From Discostella pseudostelligera (Eukaryota > Bacillariophyta > Thalassiosirophyceae > Thalassiosirales > Thalassiosiraceae): DNA of 34,940 nucleotides. Shown in pieces: positions 1 through 9,604 of the stretch. A program made the position numbers and the translations under genes. The stretch is from positions 1-34,940 of the forward strand of contig JALLBK010000498.1 in the NCBI GenBank assembly GCA_036940085.1, written 5' to 3'. How positions within the stretch are numbered: the stretch's first letter is position 1; each line of letters opens with the position of its first letter. Under the pieces are notes generated by a model. The model was given only the letters and a program-made list of their open reading frames with translations. It made no database searches and was not told the DNA's origin.

Positions 1-93
1 TTGCCTTGCCATAGCTTGCCATTTGCCATATCTTGACCTTTGCCTTTGGTGTCCATTGCAATTTCCATTGCCAATTATTGCACCTCGACGACG

Positions 94-597
94 ATGAACT
101 ACAATCCATCAAGCTCTTACAACACACGAGGGGCCTCTCCGCCCCTCTCATACTATTTCCTCCCAAGACAACGACTCAACACTCTTTTACTGATACATTC
201 CATCGCCTCCTTCACCATAGGCGGCGTCGGCTACATAAATCCCAGCGCGGCACAATTATTCTTCAGCATGGAAAGCGATCGCGAGCGTGGCGTAGGACGA
301 ATATTAACCCGACTCTTCTGCTGCCTTATATTTGCACAGGGGATTATGATATTGAGAGCACGAAAGATCAATGATCCGGAAATTAAACGAGCATTCATCA
401 TGGCATACTTCATTTGTTTCGCCGGGTCAAGTTTGGCATTAATTATGGAACACATGTCTAACGAGGGAATCGTTGATGGAAAATTCTTTGGTGTGATGAA
501 GATATTTGTTATGATGGGATTGACGGGTGGTTATGGTTGGTTTACCTTCATGCAACCACCGCTTGTTTATTCGTTGTCGGGTCATCGGGTGGGTTGA
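94..597 (+). CDS. Small multi-pass membrane protein, uncharacterised
   Basis: Intronless frame of 167 residues from the first ATG (94); the open frame runs upstream to a TTG at 40, but no ATG lies there. After a Ser/Tyr/Pro-rich N terminus of about 35 residues there are roughly four hydrophobic segments: LLLIHSIASFTIGG, LFCCLIFAQGIMI, AFIMAYFICFAGSSLALI and the VMKIFVMMGLTGGYGWF region. A charged loop (MESDRERG) follows the first. The C terminus is short and polar. Size and topology loosely recall the small vertebrate TP53I11-type membrane proteins, but I see no diagnostic motif, so no function is assigned. It converges on the pyruvate kinase gene. Its promoter lies mostly outside the window, so nothing can be said about its control. 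Confidence 0.72.
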   Translation: MNYNPSSSYNTRGASPPLSYYFLPRQRLNTLLLIHSIASFTIGGVGYINPSAAQLFFSMESDRERGVGRILTRLFCCLIFAQGIMILRARKINDPEIKRAFIMAYFICFAGSSLALIMEHMSNEGIVDGKFFGVMKIFVMMGLTGGYGWFTFMQPPLVYSLSGHRVG

Positions 598-922
598 AAC
601 AAGGAACAATAATGGAAAGAATATGACGAATTGGCAATCGGCAGTGTTAAGTTTTGTGTTTCACATAGTTTCGCAGAGGGATGATGTGTGGGTATTTTAC
701 TATCACATCAATATACACATGGTAAAAAGTTGAATATGTATATGAGAAGGGCGACGACCAAGCTGGATGTCTCTTTGGTTACATGAACAATACACACTTG
801 CACGGCTCATTTGTTTCTTGCCGCACTGAAATTGTCACGAATGTAATGAATCAACTCTTATTTCATACATGAATATATCCCTAAATTTGCGTCATGACGG
901 CAGATGCAGTTGGCAGCAAAAT
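598..922. other. 3'-3' intergenic region
   Basis: This gap separates two convergent genes. It is AT-rich and must hold both polyadenylation regions. I see no repeat, RNA gene, plausible ORF or GGCGGGA-type motif in it. Confidence 0.6.
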
Positions 923-3114
923 TCAGTCGACTCGGCAAACACCGTTCCAGCACTGTGGACCAGCAGCAGGTAGAACCCTAATAATGTTAGCAGCCCCAGG
1001 AGTGCCAAATGGCAACCCAGCAGTAACAACGAGCAGGTCGTTCGGGTCATTCACCAATCCCTTTCGCAATGCAGCTCGGCATGCATTTTTCAACACAACG
1101 TCGAAGTCATTATCGCCCTCAGAATCCACGGCGGGCTTTTCGTAATTGAATAAGTCTTCCTCGTCGGCAGTGAAACCAAAAGATCCCGAACGCGGAAGAT
1201 CGGGATACACGCCCCAACTCATTACCAGCTGACGTGCAGTCTCTTTGAACGGAGTGATACCAAGAACTGGAACAGTGGGTCTTTCCTGTGATGCACGACG
1301 GACAGTGGACCCATGCAGAGTGAAACAAACGATTGCCTTGGCTTGAGTAGTTTGTGCAATCTGTCGAGCGGCTGTGGTGATAGCATCGGCGGCAGTGGTG
1401 CTAGTTTTTGTCATTGACAATTGATTGAGATAGCTACGGTAGTGTCGATCACTCTCCACACGGTTGATGATCCGTTGTTGCATGGCGACAGACTCTTCAG
1501 GGAACTGAATAGGATCAGAATGAGATATGCAAGGCTTCATGCATGACAATGAAATTATTCACAAAGCTTTCTTACCTTTCCGGCAGCACTCTCCGCGGAA
1601 AGCATGATAGCATCGGCTGATCGGTTAATAAAACGAACATCATTTGAGCGATACAGATAATGAAGTTTGAGTGATGAACATGACCCTCGACTAACCTCCA
1701 TCGTAAATTGCAGTGGCTACATCTGACGCCTCGGCTCGAGTCGGTGTGGGAGATTCGATCATCGACTCCAACATTTGAGTGGCCACTACAACCGGCTTCC
1801 CACGCATACGACAGGTATCAATGATCTCTTTTTGGAGCAATGGTACGTCCTCTGGGGCACACTCTACACCCAAATCACCACGTGCCACCACTGTGCAGAC
1901 GAAAGATGCATTAATGGTTGGAGGCAGGAAAGAGGGAAAAGACGATTACAACCTAACAACACGTCATACTTACTGATACCATCACACAGATCCACAATCC
2001 TCTCCAAATTATCATCTAAAAAGCAGGACGGTTTCTCAATTTTTGCCATCACAGCCGGTCTAAATGCACCGTCTGGAAGGTGTTTGTCAATCAATTCGAG
2101 TATCTCAACAATATCAGCCGGTTGCTGAACAAAACTGAGTGCAACCCAATCGACACCGATCTTGAGCATGTACTCAAGATCAGATCGATCCTTTGGAGTG
2201 AGAGGACTGATGTCTAAAACACTATCTGGGGTATTCACTCCCTGTTACAAAAAATATCGTGCAGGAGGTGCATTGTTGGAATGATAGAAACATTAAAGCA
2301 TTGAAGTACAATGATAATGCAATATAATTCTCACCTTGCGATTGCTAATCTTTCCTGGAACGTCCACACGGCATTCCAAGTACTGGGCCCCCTTCCCAAC
2401 GACAGTTAATTTCACCTTACCGTCGTCAATAAGTAGAACATGATCAACCTCTGATGCAGCAATGATCTCAGGATGAGGAAGCATTACACGCGTATTGTCA
2501 CCCAAAGACTCATCTAAGTCGAGGCGGAAGATTTGACCCTTCTCCAACATTTCACCTTTGGGATTGGAGAATTCGCCAACCTAATGGAAATATTTAACGA
2601 TGAAATGTTAGTGTCTGTGTAGCAAAGAATTGACCAACGGTACATTGACAATTTGCGTAGGAGAACTTACACGCAATTTGGGACCTTGCAAATCTCCAAG
2701 TATTGCAATAGGATGAGAGTACTTTTCCTCCACCTCCCTGATCATCATGAGCAATTCCTTCTTCTGCTCCTGTGAACCGTGGCTGAAATTCAAGCGAAAG
2801 ATATCGGCACCAGCAAGGAAGAGAGTTTCAATCATTTCAGGAGTGGATGAGGCAGGTCCGAGTGTAGCTAGCTGCTTCGTTCTCTTGCGCCAACGTTGAG
2901 CAACTTTGGGTGCGGCGGCGACTGATGTCTGTCGAGACTCGCGTTCCAGTGGTTTCATGGGCGTGAAGATCGGATCGATAGTGGCCGATGCAAGTGCAGT
3001 TAGATTGGCATTTGATCGGCGGGCGATGAAGGACGAAGAGAAAGAATTGATAGTGCCGACGCCCAGAGCTGCCAATACGGCGACAAATCGGAAACAGACT
3101 GGTGATATCTTCAT
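923..3114 (-). CDS. Pyruvate kinase, probably plastid-targeted (6 exons)
   Basis: Transfers phosphate from phosphoenolpyruvate to ADP, the last step of glycolysis. Exons on the minus strand: 3114-2671, 2580-2335, 2241-1974, 1890-1696, 1616-1576 and 1504-923. All introns are GT-AG, 71-93 bp, and joining them gives an unbroken 591-residue protein. Family signatures appear in order: LNFSHG, GPKLRVGEF across junction 1, NRKGVNTPD across junction 2, MAKIEKP (catalytic Lys), [10 protein letters not shown] across junction 3 (metal/phosphate loop), [18 protein letters not shown], and [14 protein letters not shown] on a 41-nt micro-exon. The N terminus is a hydrophobic signal peptide followed by N-S-F-S-S-S-F and a basic Ser-rich stretch, which suggests a bipartite plastid presequence; the motif is less ideal than in the other plastid genes here. 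Enzyme identity is firm and location is inferred. Confidence 0.95.
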
Positions 3115-3586
3115 GGTTGCGGTGTGAACTTTTGTTGTTTACTATGTTGACCTCGGTACAGATGAATTATGTGAACACGAAGTGTTTTCAATGGGCTCTT
3201 CGGCTTCACGGATAGGAGAACTTCAATTTTACTCTCGCACTTGATAGTAATTGACGATATCAGTGCTCGATATTATTCCGAAACAGAATCTTTATGGTGA
3301 TGGCAGCCGGACGTAGCATGGCCATCGTCTCCAGTCCGTGGTTTTGTTTGGTGCTGCAGGGGATCTTTGTATTCGTATCTTTCTTCACGCGTTTTGTGGG
3401 TGATGGTTGCCCCAGCCAGGGGGTGGGTGATGGGAAAGCTCCCGCCAAATTCGCATGAGATTCTCCCGCCAAATTATTGTTACTCGATCCTTCGTAAGAA
3501 GGATTTGGCGCGCCCGCTTGGAAAGGAGAATGAACGCCATTCAAACAAAGCCAATCAAGTCGAGAATATGAAGCATAACCATTCAT
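3115..3586 (-). promoter_or_regulatory. Pyruvate kinase upstream region with three E2F-like sites
   Basis: The gap lies between the pyruvate kinase start and the 3' end of the FtsJ-family gene, so it should hold the kinase promoter. It contains CCCGCCAAAT (3441-3450), TCCCGCCAAAT (about 3464-3473) and GATTTGGCGCGCCC (3502-3515). All match the E2F/DP consensus TTTSSCGC in one orientation or the other. They sit 330-400 bp upstream of the ATG. The small open frames across this gap have no recognisable content. Confidence 0.5.
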
Positions 3587-5131
3587 TCATTTCGTATTAA
3601 ATACTGCTATCAAGGTGCGTTCGGATATAGAGTTTGCAAACAAATGACAAATTTTGGATGATATTTCCACGTCATCGGTGGACGATACGCCGAGGGATGC
3701 AATCTGATTTAAGAATTCTGGAACGTATCCATTCACCTTCTCCAAATTCCTATCTATACTACCGATTGTTTTGTATGGTAATTTAAGCGTAATAACCAAA
3801 CAAAACGGCCATGTGAAAAGGTTCGTTCCGCTAGATTCTTGGTCGCTATCCTCACAACAAGATTCCTTCAACATAGATGCAACCCTCTCGAATGTCTCGA
3901 CTATCTTCTCCATCAATTCATTGGCATTGCTCACACAAGCATCACATACAATGATAGAGTACGGAGCATGATGCGATAATGCCTTAATGGATTCCACCGA
4001 TGATAGTTCAGCGCAAATGTGGTGTACACCGGGTAGCATCATGACGCGCTTGGTCAGTCTCCCTGGATCCAGGGCTACGACAGTCGAAATGCCAAGAATA
4101 TTGCATAATACCTGAGTCCATCCACCTGGCGAAGCCCCAATATCGACACCAGCACCAGAGAGTAGGGGTTTGTTAATATTGTTGTTGCCTTGCTGCGTGA
4201 TGGTGAGCATTCGAAGCAATGAATCATCTTCAAACACTTGTGCAAGTTTGTAGTAGGCCCTCGATACGGGAGTATCCCATTGCACGGTGTCGTCATCTCC
4301 TTCGTCATCAATTTGTGAATCCTTTCCTGGCCTTTTGTGACTCGTTGAGTGTATGATTATTTCACCGGTGGCATTATCATTCAGTCTTTGATTAAGGTCT
4401 TCAAAGTGTTGCTTCCTTCGAGATGTTCCCCAATAGATATTAACATGATTTTCAGACGTTGATTGGATGATCATAGTTACGAAACGTGATACCTTCGAGG
4501 CGGAACACGCAAGTTTGATTGACTTTGGTTTTACCTCAGCTGTGAAATTATTACATACCACCGTGTTGAAAGACTTTGGATGTACATCAATTCGGAGATA
4601 CTCGTTTTCAGCATCGTACGATTCTTTTGCAAGCTTCTTCCATATCTCAGGAATAATTGTTTTCAAGTTGGATTGAAGACAAACGCCTGTTTCATCATTG
4701 TTTCCATTGATCTCGCTCTCTGTATATGAATTATTTGAATCGATGGTATTGCTCACGGATGAAAAGCGATGGAATAATTCCCCCGCCCATGAAATTTGCT
4801 TTCTAGCCATTGGAGGTAAATAGGCAGGTGACATGACGGCTCCTTCGATAACAAGCAAGGAGTATCCGATCCGGCATTTGCGAGCTCCTTTTTCGTCGGG
4901 CAGTGGAATGACAATGCATTTTCTTGTAGAAGAGTTCACCTCCTCTCCCTGATCTGTGGTTGTGATTGGTTCTAGTCGATGGTTTCGGTTGTCGGTTGAT
5001 GGCACGAGTCTTGACCAACTGTTTGGGCGGGAGGGAAGCAATGCATCACGTATTCTATCGACGTACTGGCGGTGACAAAGGATGCCATAGTTGTGTCGAC
5101 TGCTGTCGCTGTATAGGCGTCCATGGTCCAT
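3587..5131 (-). CDS. FtsJ/RrmJ-family SAM-dependent RNA 2'-O-methyltransferase
   Basis: Intronless, 514 residues. The C-terminal half is a Rossmann methyltransferase of the FtsJ/RrmJ type: SRAYYKL followed by VDIGASPGGWTQVL (SAM-binding motif I), VVALDPG (motif II), SIIVCDA (motif IV) and FCLVITLKLPY. A final ISERTLIAVF strand supplies an acidic residue. This preserves the Lys-Asp-Lys-Glu tetrad of the family: K in SRAYYKL, D in VCDA, K in LKLP, E in SER. The N-terminal 280 residues are polar, low in recognisable motifs, and contain acidic insertions; a substrate-binding domain as in RlmM-type enzymes is possible but not demonstrated. The RNA target cannot be told from sequence. An E2F-like GGGCGGGAG (5026-5034) lies inside the first 40 codons, so a later start such as Met100 is possible. 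The gene is divergent from RLP24. Confidence 0.85.
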   Translation of the reverse strand: MDHGRLYSDSSRHNYGILCHRQYVDRIRDALLPSRPNSWSRLVPSTDNRNHRLEPITTTDQGEEVNSSTRKCIVIPLPDEKGARKCRIGYSLLVIEGAVMSPAYLPPMARKQISWAGELFHRFSSVSNTIDSNNSYTESEINGNNDETGVCLQSNLKTIIPEIWKKLAKESYDAENEYLRIDVHPKSFNTVVCNNFTAEVKPKSIKLACSASKVSRFVTMIIQSTSENHVNIYWGTSRRKQHFEDLNQRLNDNATGEIIIHSTSHKRPGKDSQIDDEGDDDTVQWDTPVSRAYYKLAQVFEDDSLLRMLTITQQGNNNINKPLLSGAGVDIGASPGGWTQVLCNILGISTVVALDPGRLTKRVMMLPGVHHICAELSSVESIKALSHHAPYSIIVCDACVSNANELMEKIVETFERVASMLKESCCEDSDQESSGTNLFTWPFCLVITLKLPYKTIGSIDRNLEKVNGYVPEFLNQIASLGVSSTDDVEISSKICHLFANSISERTLIAVFNTK

Positions 5132-5573
5132 GCTATTGCTAATGCTCCCGCTCGTTGGCGTGGGAGTACGTTGGCTCTCTAGTGCTAGTGGAGGTAGAAA
5201 GTGGAGGAAGTGTCATGATCGCGTTATCGTTATCGGCGGTCGGTGAGCGATGGCTCCGTCAAGTTGTTGAAGGTTCGCACGTGGGAATGTACTGATTCCA
5301 TTTTTTAGTCTGGCCGACGCCCATTCTCTCCCGCCATTTCAGAAGCCACCGCAGCCGTCCATTCATTCTATTTCCGATTCTTCGTACTACTAATTACTAC
5401 TCCTAATACTACTACCGCCGCCGCCCACCGTCTCCCCTCGCATACGATACGAAGCATCACCGACATCATTTCAATAAATCGACGCATATCGTCGCCCTCA
5501 ACTGCAGCAACCATTCTTATTCATTGTCGCATTCGATAGTCGGAACAATCATTCATAACATTCATCTCAAAAT
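5132..5573. promoter_or_regulatory. Divergent promoter, FtsJ-family gene / RLP24
   Basis: This bidirectional gap serves two RNA/ribosome genes. It carries one E2F-like site, CTCCCGCCATTTC (about 5328-5340), roughly 200 bp from one ATG and 240 bp from the other. It also holds a GCACGTGG E-box-like element near 5277 and a stretch of ACT/CCG trinucleotide repeats (about 5385-5430). Confidence 0.5.
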
Positions 5574-6113
5574 ATGCGCATCGAAAAATGTTACTTCTGC
5601 TCGTCGCCATGCTATCCCGGCCACGGCATAATGTTCGTACGCAACGATTCCAAGACCTTCCGTTTCTGCCGTTCAAAATGTCATCGGAACTTTAATAAAA
5701 AGCGCAACCCACGCAAGGTGGCATGGACCAAGGCCTACCGCAAGACGCGCGGTAAAGAACTCGCCGTCGACTCGACATTTGAATTCGAGAAACGACGCAA
5801 TCGTCCAGTGAAGTACGATCGCAATTTAATGGGCAAGACCATCATGGCCATGCAACGTGTGCAAAGTATTAAAGAAAGTCGGGAGGAACGTTATCATGCG
5901 AATAGGATGAAGGATGCCAAGGCTGTGAAGGTATCACAGGCGCGTGTGGAGATTGAGAAGCATGCCGAATTGTTGGCTCCGGCGGCAGCACGGAGGGAGG
6001 AGGTTATGCAGAATGTATTGGATAGCGCGAGGGAACGGATTGCTACTCGACGGGTCACGAGAGAGAAGGCTCTTGCAAGGGGGGCAGCGTCTAGACAAGA
6101 GATGGAGGAGTAA
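5574..6113 (+). CDS. RLP24: Ribosome biogenesis protein RLP24 (L24e-like)
   Basis: Intronless, 179 residues. RLP24 is a nucleolar paralogue of ribosomal protein eL24. It occupies the eL24 site on pre-60S particles and is exchanged in the cytoplasm with help from an AAA ATPase. The N terminus is the L24e zinc ribbon, with Cys6, Cys9, Cys32 and Cys36 (CYFC at the start, CRSKC later) around [28 protein letters not shown] follows. The segment [13 protein letters not shown] is characteristic of RLP24 rather than of eL24 itself. The C-terminal 85 residues are a charged helix, as expected for the RLP24 extension. Start and length fit the family. Confidence 0.95.
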   Translation: MRIEKCYFCSSPCYPGHGIMFVRNDSKTFRFCRSKCHRNFNKKRNPRKVAWTKAYRKTRGKELAVDSTFEFEKRRNRPVKYDRNLMGKTIMAMQRVQSIKESREERYHANRMKDAKAVKVSQARVEIEKHAELLAPAAARREEVMQNVLDSARERIATRRVTREKALARGAASRQEMEE

Positions 6114-6653
6114 TATGCTGAGTGCTGTGGGGGTCGGGGGGATTTGAGATTGGGTAGGGAGAGACCGTCTCTGCGTAATGAGGTACGCCCTCGAGGAGAA
6201 ACTGCAAATGAATAAGCGCAATTACCTCTGCGGCAACGGCGTATGATGAGGCCCAATAGTTTTGGTGGCCATTTCTGACTCTTTGTCCATCTCCTTCTCC
6301 GAATTTGAAGCAGTTTCTAACGTCACTGTCACTGAGATGTAGAGTAATTATCGGGTACTAATAACAAATCAATAACATATTATACATCGTCCTTATCGTT
6401 TTTGCACATGTAAACCAGTTTGTTCACTCTCTAGAGGTCTAGAGAGTCTATCTGTGAGCTGCAAATGCAAAGAGGGCATGATAGGGTATGATCTGGTAGA
6501 TATTATGATGATCGATGGATGAGTTGTTGTTGCACTTTACACGTGGCAGGATCGGCGGGAGGCTTCCCGCCATTTCCTCCCTCCACAATCCATCCATCCA
6601 TCCATCCAAACTCCAACTCCACCACCACCACCATTCAACATGCACCATGCACC
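6114..6653 (+). promoter_or_regulatory. Promoter and 5' UTR of the DUF924-TilS gene
   Basis: The gap after RLP24 holds three structures. There is a near-perfect palindrome at 6426-6447. A head-to-head pair of E2F-like sites, GGCGGGA and TCCCGCC, lies at 6554-6572 with a few bases between, followed by ATTTCC. Next comes an (ATCC)n microsatellite at about 6587-6607. An in-frame ATG exists at 6519, but it would make the E2F pair and the microsatellite coding. I therefore take the next clustered ATG (6654) as the start. Confidence 0.5.
6426..6447. repeat. 10-bp perfect inverted repeat
   Basis: Two 10-bp arms, ACTCTCTAGA and TCTAGAGAGT, are exact reverse complements separated by GG. It lies about 200 bp upstream of the DUF924-TilS start and 310 bp after the RLP24 stop. 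It could be a hairpin in either transcript or a dimeric protein site. Confidence 0.8.
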
Positions 6654-9447
6654 ATGACGATGACGGCGGTTTCACCCTATGCTCCGCCTCGACGGACTAG
6701 TAGCATTGGAGCTAGAGGAGCCATCACTAGCCTTTCCATGCTATGGTTCTTGATCAAGTACTGGAAACGCGTCATCTCTACGCGGATTGGCAATGTCAGT
6801 GGCAATGGCATTGGAGACAATGTCATCGATGGGGCCCAATGTGGCACAGTGGGCAGAATTATCACTTCGATCATCGGGCTTGCACGGGAGGTATCAGTAC
6901 GATCAATCGGGGCAGCAAACATCATCTTAATGGGTGCTCCAACCCTAGACCATTGTGGAGAGAAATTCACGAGGGAGGACGACAGTTTCGGGCCTGTGGT
7001 CGGTAATCAATGCGCAATCGACCAGCGGTTCGAGAACATTATTCCCATAGAAGAAGACGATATAGTCGTTGATATGATCAAAAGTGATATCAAAAATATC
7101 AAACAAGTGTTGAACTTTTGGTTTGGGCATGCATCACCTGATGAAGCTCAAAAAGACCTATGGATGATCGCAACCTCGTCAGTAGAGCGTCTTAGTCAGG
7201 TTGATGCAGAAATATCTCATAAATTTCGTTCGCTGATAGACAGTCTATCCTCTTCCTCCATGAAGAATGACAATAGAAATACTTTGACGAGGTGGACAGA
7301 AAATATTGAATTATTTGGATGGCAAGGGAAAATCGCTGCGATTGTTGCACTTGATCAAATGAGCCGTCACATCCATCGACATGATAAGAATCACGAAGGA
7401 AAATTTCAACCGCTCCCAAATCAACAACAATTAGACAGTGTTGCTTACAAAATTGCGCATAAATTGCGAGTACAGCACAAAAACGAACTTTCCACCGGTA
7501 TGATTCCACTTCCTATGCAAATTTTCGGCATCATGCCACTACGCCACGCATCAACTATTGAAGATTTGAATATTGTTCAGGAAGACATAGAGGCGTCATC
7601 AGAATTATATAGTGAGATGGATCGAATGATTCGTCGATTTAGAAAGGCAACGAATAGGAGGATGGCAATATTGCAAGATGAAGCACGACGGGAGGGCACG
7701 CTAGATTTGGCCAATAATGGTGATTCGAACAAACACGATGAGAACGGTACCAAACAACAATTTGATGATGAGCAAATACTTGAATGTTATCCATTCAAAG
7801 CAGACATGTCGAGTGCTGGTAATCATGTTGTGGTCAAAATAATGATTGCGTTTCTATCAAAGATGGGCATTCTTCATATAAGCGATGCAAAAGCTCCAAC
7901 GAGAAAGCCAGCATGCAATAAACCGGCATCCTCACCTTTACTTCACAATGGTGCATCAGCATCGACAAATCAAGGTCCAGTTAAGGTCCCGACTGTGATT
8001 GTCTCACTTTCGGGTGGTGTTGATAGCATGGTAATTGCATCTGCATTGGCATATCTTCGTGATACAGAAGCTCGTCGGCAAAACGCCCAACCAGAAAGTA
8101 TCCTTCGTATTGTCGCTATTCATATCGATTATGGTAACCGACCTGAGTCAGGATCTGAAGCACATTTTGTTGGCAGATACTGCAGTGAGATTGGTGCTGA
8201 GTTCGTTTGCCGAAGAATCGATGAGGTTACTCGCGGAATTACTGCCCGAGATGACTACGAACGGAGAGCGAGAGAAATCAGATTTGACCTCTACAGGAGA
8301 TGTTGCGCAGAGGCATGCCAAACAGCACAGGAAGGAGAAGAAGTTAATGAATCTAGAATCGGAATAATGTTGGGACATCATCGTGGCGACCTAAGAGAAA
8401 ATGTAATCTCCAACGCTCACAAGGGGTGTGGTCCAATCGACTTGTCAGGAATGACTGAAGCATCACGAAATGATGGTGTCACTCTATTCCGGCCGTTACT
8501 ACCACTCGAAAAATCACACATATTCGACTATTCGCATACCTATGGAGTGCCGTACTTCAAGGATACAACGCCACATTGGTCAACTCGAGGGAAATTGCGC
8601 AATAGACTAATTCCTCTGCTAGAAGAGATCTACGGGGAAGGTAGCATGGACAACCTGAGTTCGCTCGCTACAGAAAGCGATGAGGCAAAGGCGCTTGTAC
8701 AAGAAGCTATCATGAGCCCTTTCCTGAAACAGGTCACTCGTTATCCTATGGGCATTTCATTTTCAACATCTCCATGGAAAGAGAGCAGCTTGTTCTTTTG
8801 GAAATTTATACTCAGGCAACTGATGCATAGTGCAGGTTTAGGCATGTTCAGTGATAAAAGCGTGGAATCGTTTCTAGATCGAGTGCGTGCGATTAGTGTG
8901 AGAGAAGGGTGGCTTCAATGTCGAAAAGATTATGCAGTTTATCTTCGAAAAGATGGTCAGGTGTTTGTTTTTTACCCTAAATGCTTCCCTTTCGGCAATG
9001 GGCAAGGAAAGGATCAATTCAACCAAAATGTTACATTTCGTGGCTACGGGCTACGGGCTTGACCGTAGCATGACAGTGGGACCATGGACCATTACGTCTG
9101 AGATCATCCATGCTCAGGAAGAAGATGCACATTCGATGGTGACGACGAAGGCTTTTAGCAGTATGGACCACTTAATGAGTGGTGACATCCAATACTATCT
9201 CAGTGTACCGATTATAAGTGGAACGGAACCCTGTCCGCTTGTGAGAGTAGCAGGGTTCACTAAACCAACCAGACCTGTTGCATGGAAAGGACTGGACCTC
9301 AAAGTAGAGAGCACACTCCCTTTATTAGGAGTCGATCAATATGCGATGGCCAATATCGATTGTTCTAACATCCAAAACGACAAAACATCATTTGCATTGG
9401 TCAGGGTGAGTCTCGTGCTTAATCCACAAGAGACGAACAAAGCTTGA
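6654..9447 (+). CDS. DUF924 domain fused to tRNA(Ile)-lysidine synthetase (TilS); frameshifted near C terminus
   Basis: TilS converts the wobble cytidine of tRNA-Ile(CAU) to lysidine using ATP and lysine. In eukaryotes it serves organelles. Residues about 150-375 from Met6654 form a DUF924 domain: VLNFWFGHASPDEA, FGWQGKIAAIVALDQMSR, and the MPLPMQIFGIMPLRHAS region. TilS follows: PP-loop SGGVDSM at about 453, HIDYGNRPES, LGHHRGDLREN, and TPHWSTRGKLRNRLIPLL. The N-terminal 100 residues include a basic/hydrophobic stretch (LSMLWFLIKYWKRV) that may target or anchor the protein. The frame stops at 9062, just after a direct 7-bp duplication (GGCTACG twice, 9042-9055). If one copy is discounted, the frame runs on to 9447, giving 928 residues. 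Whether the frameshift is a sequencing error, an allele or a real truncation is undecided. Confidence 0.85.
9042..9055 (+). repeat. 7-bp tandem duplication causing a frameshift
   Basis: GGCTACG occurs twice in a row, followed by a third partial GGCT. Seven is not a multiple of three, so the reading frame of the TilS fusion changes here and meets TGA at 9060. The coding-like frame downstream (about 125 residues to 9447) is in register only if one copy is absent. Confidence 0.85.
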
Positions 9448-9604
9448 TCATAAGTTAATGATTACTCCTTTAGTACACTGTTTGACTTTAGCCAATAATT
9501 GCTCAATACCTATCATATTGCTGACGAGTTAATTCGGTAGGCGTCTCATGTTCATCCTACCTTCACTATTCGCAGTAATGACCATCAGTAACACATTTCC
9601 ATCT

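Noticed and set aside
3260..3586. 108-residue open frame on the minus strand between pyruvate kinase and the FtsJ-family gene
   Set aside because: It overlaps three E2F-like promoter sites, has no recognisable motif and a low-complexity composition.
6519..6653. Upstream ATG extending the DUF924-TilS protein by 45 residues
   Set aside because: The extension would translate an E2F-like pair, an ATCC microsatellite and a His/Thr/Pro low-complexity stretch; 6654 is the better start.
8951..9070. An intron rather than a 7-bp duplication as the cause of the TilS frame change
   Set aside because: A CAG|GTGTTT donor-like site exists, but the sequence after it reads as coding, no good acceptor restores the frame, and an exact 7-bp repeat explains the shift completely.
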